Assembly (NCBI RefSeq): GCF_006716355.1 | Contig: NZ_VFOW01000001.1 | Location: 2,666,001 to 2,730,000, forward strand | DNA length: 64,000 nt | Reading direction: 5' to 3' | Origin: Stackebrandtia endophytica | GTDB lineage: Bacteria; Actinomycetota; Actinomycetes; Mycobacteriales; Micromonosporaceae | Shown here: in pieces, positions 1 to 6,996 of the stretch | Layout: each line of letters starts with the position of its first letter | Numbering within the stretch: position 1 is the stretch's first letter | Made by a program: the position numbers and the translations under genes | The notes under the pieces: model-generated | Databases searched by the model: none | What the model saw: the letters and a program-made list of their open reading frames with translations, nothing else | What the model was told of the DNA's origin: nothing

Positions 1-927
1 GATACCCGTCGGCTTGACCGGGATGATCTCGTCGGTGCCTGCCCGCAACGCGGTCGCGATCGGATTACACCCGGCCGACTGAGCGCCGAATACCCTCGAC
101 TCACCACCCTCGATGAGTCCGATCTCGACCATCTCGGTGAAAGCCTTGTCCACTTTGGTGAGCAGCTCACCCGACGCCATCGGGATGACCACCTGCTCCG
201 GAATCCGCCACCCCAACTGCTCCGCCACCTCGTAACCGAGCGTCTTGGAACCCTCGGCGTAGTACGGGCGCACGTTGACGTTGACGAAGGCGGTGGCCTC
301 GAACTCGTCGGTCTCGGTCAGCTCCGAACACAACCGGTTGACGTCGTCGTAGGAACCCTCGATCGCCACCAACTCACCACCGTAGACCGCGGTGGTGACA
401 ACCTTCCCGGTCTCCAGATCATGTGGGATGAACACAATCGACGGACGACCGGCGCGGGCCGCGTGCGCGGCGACCGAATTGGCGAGGTTCCCGGTGGAGG
501 CGCAGGCATACCGTTCGAAACCCAACTGAGAGGCGGCGGTCAACGCCACCGACACCACCCGGTCCTTGAAGGAATGCGTCGGGTTGGCGCTGTCGTCCTT
601 GACCCACAACGACTTCATGCCCAGCTCCGCAGCCAGAACCTCGGCCTTGATCAGCGGGGTCATACCGGGGTTGAGAGTGACCCGGGTAGCCGGATCGACA
701 CCTGCGGGAAGCAACGCCGCGTACCGCCAGATGTTGTGCGGACCGGCCTCGATGTCGGCGCGAGTCACGCGGCCCAACGCGTCGAGGTCGTAGTCGACCT
801 CCAACGGGCCGAAACACTGCCAGCAGGCGTGCTGCGCGGCCAGCGGATAGGTGGCTTGACAGTTGCGACAGATCAACCCGACCGCAGGACTGTCGGTGAA
901 CGGGTTGGCGGATACAGACGTGCTCAC
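1..927 (-). CDS. thrC: threonine synthase, 3'-truncated by window edge
   Basis: PLP-dependent enzyme that converts O-phosphohomoserine to threonine in the cytoplasm. I translated this strand by hand from a GTG at 925-927, preceded by GAGGAGG; 309 codons lie in the window and the C-terminus is missing. The N-terminus has a small zinc-ribbon-like CxxC...CxxC (CRNC, CWQC), as in one class of actinobacterial threonine synthases. It is followed by the PLP-lysine motif around SANPTHSFKDR and the ASTGN phosphate loop. A SAM-I riboswitch sits directly upstream, so SAM level is expected to control translation; that is unusual for a threonine gene. It could be a paralogue recruited to methionine metabolism; the gene to its left is outside the window. 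Confidence 0.88.
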   Translation of the reverse strand, partial: MSTSVSANPFTDSPAVGLICRNCQATYPLAAQHACWQCFGPLEVDYDLDALGRVTRADIEAGPHNIWRYAALLPAGVDPATRVTLNPGMTPLIKAEVLAAELGMKSLWVKDDSANPTHSFKDRVVSVALTAASQLGFERYACASTGNLANSVAAHAARAGRPSIVFIPHDLETGKVVTTAVYGGELVAIEGSYDDVNRLCSELTETDEFEATAFVNVNVRPYYAEGSKTLGYEVAEQLGWRIPEQVVIPMASGELLTKVDKAFTEMVEIGLIEGGESRVFGAQSAGCNPIATALRAGTDEIIPVKPTGI

Positions 928-937
928 AGAGGCTCCT

Positions 938-1042
938 CCTCATCTACCCGGTGATCACACACCGGCCGGAATTGGCACCTTCCGCATGAACGGTGGTTGC
1001 CGAAGCGTCACAGGGCCGTTCCCTCAGCTTCTCTGGATGAAG
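938..1042 (-). promoter_or_regulatory. SAM-I (S-box) riboswitch in the thrC leader
   Basis: Read on the minus strand, the leader carries S-box hallmarks in order: CUUCAUCCAGAG, then GAAGC-UGAGGGA, GGCCC, UGUGAC-GCUUC, CGGCAACC and GGUGCCAAUUCC. A P4 hairpin follows (CCGGUG-N6-CACCGG), then GAUGAGG. GAAGC pairs with GCUUC around the UGA/UGA kink-turn, and CUUCAUC pairs with GAUGAGG to close P1. The 3' strand of P1 (938-944) overlaps the thrC Shine-Dalgarno (935-941). SAM binding should therefore hide the ribosome-binding site, which implies translational repression. Confidence 0.85.
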
Positions 1043-1120
1043 TACGCCGCGAAGTTTACCGACAGACCGGCAGCTGACGCAATGCGACATAAACCACTGA
1101 ACAGGCCTGAGAACACGACG

Positions 1121-1149
1121 CGGCCCGAGCTCACGGTGAGCTCGGGCCG
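1121..1149 (-). terminator. GC-rich hairpin downstream of the surface-protein gene
   Basis: A perfect 13-bp stem (CGGCCCGAGCTCA / TGAGCTCGGGCCG) with a 3-nt loop lies 12 bp past the stop of the gene ending at 1162. There is no long U-tract, as is common in high-GC actinobacteria. It separates that gene from the thrC riboswitch. Confidence 0.7.
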
Positions 1150-1161
1150 GGTGTTACACGG

Positions 1162-2277
1162 TCAGCGGTTGCGCATCTCGCTCACCATGTCGTCGGCTTT
1201 GCCGTACAGGTAGTTGGTCATGGTCTCCTCGTCGACACTGGTGGTGCGGGTGGTGACGGTGAGAACTACGAACGAGCCGGCGGCGTCCACGATCCACAGG
1301 CCCTGTTCGTAAGCGGAGATCAACGAATCGACCTGGAACCGGTAGTCGTCTTCGAACTCGGCGTCGTTCAGTTCCTCCCGCAGATCAGTGGCGGAGCTGG
1401 AGTCCTCCAGCGCCAGAACCAGCTGCGACACCCGGACGTCCCCGCCCTCGGCGTCGTGAACGATCTCGAAGGCGTACTGGCAGCCGCTGTCGGTGAGCTT
1501 CGTCCCGCGGGCCACATCCGAACACGAGGCGTAGTCCCAGCCGTTGTAGTACTCGGCGGACAGGCTGGTTCCCTCGAAGCTGCCCGACCAGGACGCGGCA
1601 TAGTCCAGGTAACTGGCGTTCTCGGATACCGGGTCCTCGCTCGGGGGATCCGAAGGTTCCTCCGACGGCGGGGCGCTGGACTGCTGCCCGGTCGGGGGAT
1701 CATCGTCACCGCCGCCACCGATGTTGATGACCAGGAAGGTGCCCAGCGCCAGCAACAGCACCACACCGATGACCGCACCGACGATCAGGCCGGTGTTACT
1801 GCTCTTCTGCGGTTGAGGCATCGGAGGGCCGAAGCCGCCCATTCCGGGCTGGGGCATCCCGGGCTGGCCGTAGCCGGGCTGGCCCATCGCACCCGGGCCG
1901 CTGACCGGGGGGCCGCTCATCGGTGGACCACTCATCGGAGGCGCGCTCATGGGCGGAGCGGCCGGATTGTATCCACCCGGTGACGACTGCTGCGGCGCGC
2001 CCCAGGCGTCGGCGGCAGGAGAGGCGTACGGGTCCGGTTGCTGCGCATACGGATCCGGCTGCGGGGCGTACGGATCGTTCGCCGGCGGATACTGTGGCTG
2101 TTGTTGGGCATACGGGTCGGCGGCCGACGGGTACTGCGGCTGCGGAGAGGCGTACGGATCGTTCGCGGGCGGTGGAGGGTACTGCGGCTGTTGCGGCGCA
2201 TAGGGATCCGGCTGCTGCCCATACGGGTCGTTGGGCGGGCCACCCGGGTAACCCTGGGGCGGTGGGGGGTAAGTCAT
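1162..2277 (-). CDS. proline-rich membrane-anchored surface protein (paralogue of 2559-3323)
   Basis: A 371-residue protein of unknown function. Residues 1-160 are low-complexity P/Y/Q/G repeats (YPPPP, DPYA, QPQYP, PPMSGPP). A single hydrophobic segment (GLIVGAVIGVVLLLALGTFLVI) follows, then a Pro/Ser/Glu linker and a folded C-terminal domain of about 150 residues with one Cys pair (ASCSDV ... GCQYAFE). Topology suggests a cytoplasmic proline-rich tail and an extracellular sensor-like domain. I start at the ATG (2275-2277), preceded by AAAGG, rather than the longer open frame to 2427, because the upstream part looks non-coding. The C-terminal domain resembles that of the next gene, so the two are likely duplicates. 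Confidence 0.8.
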   Translation of the reverse strand: MTYPPPPQGYPGGPPNDPYGQQPDPYAPQQPQYPPPPANDPYASPQPQYPSAADPYAQQQPQYPPANDPYAPQPDPYAQQPDPYASPAADAWGAPQQSSPGGYNPAAPPMSAPPMSGPPMSGPPVSGPGAMGQPGYGQPGMPQPGMGGFGPPMPQPQKSSNTGLIVGAVIGVVLLLALGTFLVINIGGGGDDDPPTGQQSSAPPSEEPSDPPSEDPVSENASYLDYAASWSGSFEGTSLSAEYYNGWDYASCSDVARGTKLTDSGCQYAFEIVHDAEGGDVRVSQLVLALEDSSSATDLREELNDAEFEDDYRFQVDSLISAYEQGLWIVDAAGSFVVLTVTTRTTSVDEETMTNYLYGKADDMVSEMRNR

Positions 2278-2558
2278 GGTCCAATGCACCTTTCCATACG
2301 TCACGCCGACGTGGCTTGCGCTCCCCTCGCGGCTATCAGTTCCGATTGTGGGGCACGCCCGCAATAGCGCCGACCCACCATCGACCACGTACCGTGAGCA
2401 ATTCAGAACTCGATTTCGCGCCGACATTCATTCACTCGTGTCCAATGCGGCCCGCACCCCGTTCATTCCAACGCGAGCCGACACCGTCCAACAAGGTGGC
2501 ACCATGCTACACGCGACAATTAAATGGATGAATGTCGCTATTTTCCGACGCTCTGGGC

Positions 2559-3323
2559 CTACCGACCGAACAACAGGTCGTCGGTGAAGTCGTCGTGAAA
2601 GGCGCCCAGGGTGTACTTTCCGCGCTCCACGACATCGAACTCCGAGGTGTCGATCGACCCGATCGTGACCACCAGGAAATTACCGATGGACTGGCTATAG
2701 GCGTAGATCTCCATATCGGTTTCATAAATTCCACTGTCGGGAGCCAACCGGTAACTCATGAAATCGATGGTTTCGGCCTGAAACGCGGCGATATCGCTCC
2801 CGAATACCAGTATCAACTGAGCGATGCCCATATGCCCGTCAGCCGAACGGTACGCCGCCTCTATCCCGTATCCGCAGCCCAGGTCATTCAACGTGGACTG
2901 GCTCGACGACAAGCCGACGTCACAGCAGTCGGAGTGGTTCCACACCCCCAGCCGATCGGCCGCGTAATCCCCGTCACCGGAATAGCGCCACGGATCCGAC
3001 CGGTAGAAGTCCTCGGCGTCCATCGGGTCACCGACCGGCACATCCGCCGGTACACAATCGACACCCATCTTGCCCGACGTCGCCGACGGCGGCGTGTCCT
3101 CGGGCGGACTGATCAGCACCAACCCGGTCACCAGACCGACGACCATCGCCACACCCAGAACCGCCATCAACACCCACGGGGTGCGCGACGGCTGCTGCGG
3201 CGGCTCCGCGACCGGAGGCATCCGGTAATCCCAGGTGGGCCGAATGGGCGCATCGGGAGGAGTCATCGCGGGAACACCCGAAACCGGTTTGCCAAGCCCC
3301 TCGGGTGGACGATCCCGGCTCAC
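2559..3323 (-). CDS. membrane-anchored sensor-like protein (paralogue of 1162-2277)
   Basis: A 254-residue protein of unknown function. A short proline-rich cytoplasmic tail is followed by one transmembrane helix (WVLMAVLGVAMVVGLVTGLVLI) and an external domain with HSDCCDVGL ... LGCGYGIEA. The region then matches the upstream paralogue in pattern (Q-L-I-L-V, a Tyr-rich stretch, a VVT strand). The GTG at 3321-3323 has a strong GGAGGGGG upstream and is preferred over the open frame that continues to 3386. Both genes face the same way with 281 bp between them, so they may have separate promoters. No enzyme motif is visible. Confidence 0.78.
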   Translation of the reverse strand: MSRDRPPEGLGKPVSGVPAMTPPDAPIRPTWDYRMPPVAEPPQQPSRTPWVLMAVLGVAMVVGLVTGLVLISPPEDTPPSATSGKMGVDCVPADVPVGDPMDAEDFYRSDPWRYSGDGDYAADRLGVWNHSDCCDVGLSSSQSTLNDLGCGYGIEAAYRSADGHMGIAQLILVFGSDIAAFQAETIDFMSYRLAPDSGIYETDMEIYAYSQSIGNFLVVTIGSIDTSEFDVVERGKYTLGAFHDDFTDDLLFGR

Positions 3324-3429
3324 AGGTCCCCCTCCGCTTCCGCCATCAGCCACCCATCGATAGTGCCAGGCCCCGCAACCGGCCACAACCGGTATGGGTT
3401 ACCACCGTCGACAACTCGTCTCCGGTTAC

Positions 3430-4302
3430 CTAAGAGGTCACGTCCTTACGACTGAACCGGATGAACGCCGCGACGGTGAACACACTCGCGTAGATCAACG
3501 ACACCACGATGCCGCGGACCATGTCGTCGTACTGCGCCGGCTCCGACAGCAGCCCCAACCACGCCTGCGCGTACCGGGTGGGCAGCAGATCGCGCAGATC
3601 CCCCAGCGCGGTCACCGCGTTCAGAATGTTCGACATGATGTGCAGCAGCACCGCGCCACCCACCGCCGCCAACGGTGCGTCGGTCATGACCGACAGCAGA
3701 AACGCCAGGGACGCGACCACCAGCATGGACACCGACAGGTAACCGGCCACGCCCAGAACCCGCCACACGGCATCGGCGGCGGCGATCTCGCCGCCCAACG
3801 GCGCGACCAGCGGCTCCCACCCGTAGGCGAGGAAACCCACCAGCAGACTGGCCGCGGTGAGCACCACCATCGCCAGCCCCGAGAACGCCAAACCGACGGT
3901 GAACTTGACCGCCAACAACCGTCCCCGAGGTACCGGAGTGGCCAACAGGTACCGAAGACTGCCCCACTGGGCTTCGCTGGCGATCGTGTCGCCGCAGAAC
4001 AACGCGACCACCACGATCAGCAGGAAACCCGAGGTCACCAGCAGCGCGAACAGGGCGAAGTTCGCCGCCCCGAAGGTGCCGAAGTCGGCGAGTGCGAACG
4101 CGCCGTTGCCGCCTCCATCGCGCGCCTGATCACCACCGACGGTGAACGCGATGTACAACACGACCGGCAGCAGCGCCAGCAGACCCAATGTCCACTGAGT
4201 ACGCCGTCGGGTCAGCTGGCGACGGAACTCGGTGCCGAAGGTGAGAGTGCTGTGCGCGCGGTAACCCGCCGCCGCTCCATCGGGAGCCACCTGTGTACTC
4301 AT
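3430..4302 (-). CDS. ABC-2 type transporter permease
   Basis: A 290-residue integral membrane protein with about six hydrophobic helices: TLGLLALLPVVLYIAFTV, ALFALLVTSGFLLIVVVALFCGD, LAFSGLAMVVLTAASLLVGFLAYG and further segments to YASVFTVAAFIRF. The soluble GDTIASEAQWGSLRYLLATPVPRGRLLAVK loop is typical of ABC-2 permeases. Its ATG directly follows the TAA of the upstream fusion gene (TAAATG), so the two are translationally coupled. It is the membrane partner expected for that protein's ABC ATPase domain. The substrate cannot be told from sequence. Confidence 0.87.
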   Translation of the reverse strand: MSTQVAPDGAAAGYRAHSTLTFGTEFRRQLTRRRTQWTLGLLALLPVVLYIAFTVGGDQARDGGGNGAFALADFGTFGAANFALFALLVTSGFLLIVVVALFCGDTIASEAQWGSLRYLLATPVPRGRLLAVKFTVGLAFSGLAMVVLTAASLLVGFLAYGWEPLVAPLGGEIAAADAVWRVLGVAGYLSVSMLVVASLAFLLSVMTDAPLAAVGGAVLLHIMSNILNAVTALGDLRDLLPTRYAQAWLGLLSEPAQYDDMVRGIVVSLIYASVFTVAAFIRFSRKDVTS

Positions 4303-6897
4303 TTACTCCACCAACTCCAGGAATGCGTCCTCCAGGCGGCCGCCCGAACCGATGACGTCCTTGACCTCGCCCTTGCCGACGACTCGGCCCCGGCTCATGA
4401 CCACGACGTGAGTACAGGTCTGTTCCACCTCGGCCAACAGGTGCGACGACACCAGGACCGCCCGACCGTCGGAGGCGTAGTCGTGCAGCACCCGACGCAT
4501 CTCGGCGATCTGCGGCGGATCGAGCCCGTCGGTGGGCTCGTCCAACACCAGCAGCTCCGGCAGGCCCAGCATCGCCTGAGCGATCGCGATGCGTTGCTTC
4601 ATACCGTGGGAATACTTACGCACCTTGCGATGTATCCGGTCGCCCAAGTCGGCGATGCGCACCACGGTGTCGAACTCCGCCTCCGACTCCGGCCGCCCCG
4701 TCGAACGCCAGTACAGCTTCAGATTGTCCATACCCGACAGATGCGGCAACAGCCCCGGCCCCTCAACCAGGGCGCCCAGCCGGGACAGCACCGGCGCGCC
4801 GGGAGTGACCTTGTGCCCGAACACCCGCATCTCGCCCTCGGTGGGCTGCAGCAAGCCCATCAGTGTCCGCAGGCTCGTGGTCTTGCCGGCTCCGTTGGGG
4901 CCCAACAGACCCACCACCTGGCCACGCTCCACTGTGAAATCAACCCCGTCGACGGCGACGAAACCGTCCCCATAGGTCTTACGCAGTCCCCTGACGACCA
5001 AGGGAGTGTCCGCGATCTCCGCCTCGACGCTGCGGTCGCGACGCCGATGCCGGACCCGCGCGATCACCCACGCCGCCAAGCCCGCAGCCGGCAAACCGAC
5101 CACCAGGACGATCAACGCCACAAACCAGGCACTGTCCTGTGAGGGCAACGGCGTTGCGGCGGTCTGCGGAACGATCACCTCGGACGGCATCGCCACGGTG
5201 TACTCCACCGGTTCGACCGGGCCGTGGAAGGACTGATCCGCGGTCGCGACCACGATGCGCAGATGATGCCCCGGCTCCAACCGCTGCACGATGCCCGGCA
5301 GCGTGACCGTGACCTCTTCGGCGTCGGCGATGTCCTCACTCAACCCCGACAACCGAACCGGCGCGATGAGCCCATTGGACAGACGCCCCTGGCCGGAGGA
5401 GTCGACGTCGTACAACTTGACGAACAGGACCGCCTCACCGGTCGGCGAGGCCACCCGCAACGACACCTGCGGCGCACCGACGATGTCCACCGTCTCGGTC
5501 ACCGGAGCGGTCTCCACCATCGCGAACTGCCCCGGGATGTCGGCACCGAACCCGGTGTTACCCGCCAACGTCGACAACTGACCCAACGACGGCAACGAGG
5601 ACAGCGCCGCCGGAGTACCCGACGGTGGGCTGGCGATCGTCTGCACCACCTCGGCGGTCGCCGGCTCCGCCAGCGGTTCCTCCGACCCACTCAGCCCGGG
5701 GTAGGTCTCCCGCGTCAGGCCCATGGTCGCCAGGTCGGAACTGCGGGAGGTCACCCCGCCGATGCGCGAGAACGTGAAGTCGTCGCCGGGGGCCTCCCCC
5801 TCACCCTTGAGGTAGTGGTCGAGCCACTGCCCGGTCAGGTAGTCGATGCGTTCCTGGTCGCTGGGAGTACCGGCGGCGTCATGCCCACCCGAGTACCACG
5901 CGACCTTCACCGGCGCGTTGATGATTCCGCGGGCGTTCGCGTCGGCCTGCGCCAGATCGAACAGCGAGTCCGCCTGACCCTGAATCAGCAGAGTCGGCGC
6001 CTCGATCAGGCTGACGATCGACGACGGACTGCTGGCGTCCAGCAGGGTCCGCGCCTCGTCGGTGAGTCGACCGGACGCGGCGATGTCCTGGTACACCGCG
6101 CACACCTCGGGAGCCCACCGACCACACGCCGGGTCCAGGGCCACCGGGCTGACCGGCGACTCCGCGTCGGGGGCGGGTGGGCCGGCCAGGCCGCCCGGGG
6201 CCAACCCGGTCGCATAGAACAGGCCCGCCCACGCCGACTTGAAGACGCCGTCGTAGCCGGCGGGGGTGTCCTCCGGCTCGACGGACTCACCCTCCTCATC
6301 GGACACGATGGCGGTGGTGTCGGCGTGGTCCCCGTAGTTGGGGAACAGCGACTCGGCGAGACTGTTCCAGGTGATCTGCGGGACGATCGCATCGACGCGG
6401 TCGTCGTAGCCGGCCAACAGCAACGACAACGCGCCACCGTAGGAGCCGCCCACCGCCGCGACGCGCGGGTCCCCCTCGCCGTCTCGCTGGACCTCCGGAC
6501 GTTCGGCCAGGAAGGTCAGCAGTTCGGAGGCGTCGGCCACCTCGTACTGCGGGGAGTTCAGATGAATGAGGCCACCGGAGGCCCCGAACCCGCGCGCGGT
6601 GTAGGTCAACACGACGTACCCGCGACCGGCGAGCTGTTCGGCCGACTCCGATACCGAATCCTTGGTTCCGCCGAAACCGTGCGCCAGCAGGACCGCCGGG
6701 GCGGGCACCTGCTCGGGCAGGTACAGCCGGGCATCCAACTCGGCGGGTTCGTCGCTGCCCACGGCGATGCGCAGCTCCTCGGTCGTGTGAGGCGGCGGGC
6801 CCGAAGTCCCCCACCACACCAGGCCGGCCGCGGCCACGACCGCCACAACGACCCCGAGCGTCACCCAACGCCGCCAACGACGCACCCACTCACGCAT
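4303..6897 (-). CDS. membrane-spanning alpha/beta hydrolase (S15/CocE-like) fused to an ABC transporter ATPase
   Basis: An 864-residue chimeric protein. Residues 12-29 form an N-terminal membrane helix. Residues 40-590 are a peptidase S15/CocE-type alpha/beta hydrolase with LAHGFGGTKD, nucleophile motif GGSYGG (Ser152), acid region GQADSLFD and GGHDAAG histidine, then a jelly-roll-like C-terminal domain. A second helix spans about 591-612 and ends in RVRHRRR. Residues 630-864 are an ABC ATPase: Walker A GPNGAGKT at 666, signature YSHGMKQR at 762, Walker B LLVLDEP at 782 and a switch His (SSHLL). The predicted topology places the hydrolase outside and the ATPase inside. A TAGGTT box lies 6 nt before the ATG. 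The permease gene abuts downstream. Confidence 0.88.
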   Translation of the reverse strand: MREWVRRWRRWVTLGVVVAVVAAAGLVWWGTSGPPPHTTEELRIAVGSDEPAELDARLYLPEQVPAPAVLLAHGFGGTKDSVSESAEQLAGRGYVVLTYTARGFGASGGLIHLNSPQYEVADASELLTFLAERPEVQRDGEGDPRVAAVGGSYGGALSLLLAGYDDRVDAIVPQITWNSLAESLFPNYGDHADTTAIVSDEEGESVEPEDTPAGYDGVFKSAWAGLFYATGLAPGGLAGPPAPDAESPVSPVALDPACGRWAPEVCAVYQDIAASGRLTDEARTLLDASSPSSIVSLIEAPTLLIQGQADSLFDLAQADANARGIINAPVKVAWYSGGHDAAGTPSDQERIDYLTGQWLDHYLKGEGEAPGDDFTFSRIGGVTSRSSDLATMGLTRETYPGLSGSEEPLAEPATAEVVQTIASPPSGTPAALSSLPSLGQLSTLAGNTGFGADIPGQFAMVETAPVTETVDIVGAPQVSLRVASPTGEAVLFVKLYDVDSSGQGRLSNGLIAPVRLSGLSEDIADAEEVTVTLPGIVQRLEPGHHLRIVVATADQSFHGPVEPVEYTVAMPSEVIVPQTAATPLPSQDSAWFVALIVLVVGLPAAGLAAWVIARVRHRRRDRSVEAEIADTPLVVRGLRKTYGDGFVAVDGVDFTVERGQVVGLLGPNGAGKTTSLRTLMGLLQPTEGEMRVFGHKVTPGAPVLSRLGALVEGPGLLPHLSGMDNLKLYWRSTGRPESEAEFDTVVRIADLGDRIHRKVRKYSHGMKQRIAIAQAMLGLPELLVLDEPTDGLDPPQIAEMRRVLHDYASDGRAVLVSSHLLAEVEQTCTHVVVMSRGRVVGKGEVKDVIGSGGRLEDAFLELVE

Positions 6898-6903
6898 GCG
6901 AAC

Positions 6904-6909
6904 AACCTA
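6904..6909 (-). promoter_or_regulatory. -10 box of a probable leaderless promoter for the hydrolase-ABC gene
   Basis: TAGGTT on the minus strand ends 6 nt before the ATG at 6897, and no Shine-Dalgarno is visible. This fits the TANNNT-N6/7-start pattern of leaderless actinobacterial mRNAs seen repeatedly in the window. Confidence 0.5.
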
Positions 6910-6996
6910 CGCGCCGACGGCGCCGACCCGACGACGATCCTCAGCCGGGTCTCAGTCGGGTATCGGCGAATCCGGCCGGGCATCGCCGACGGAGGG

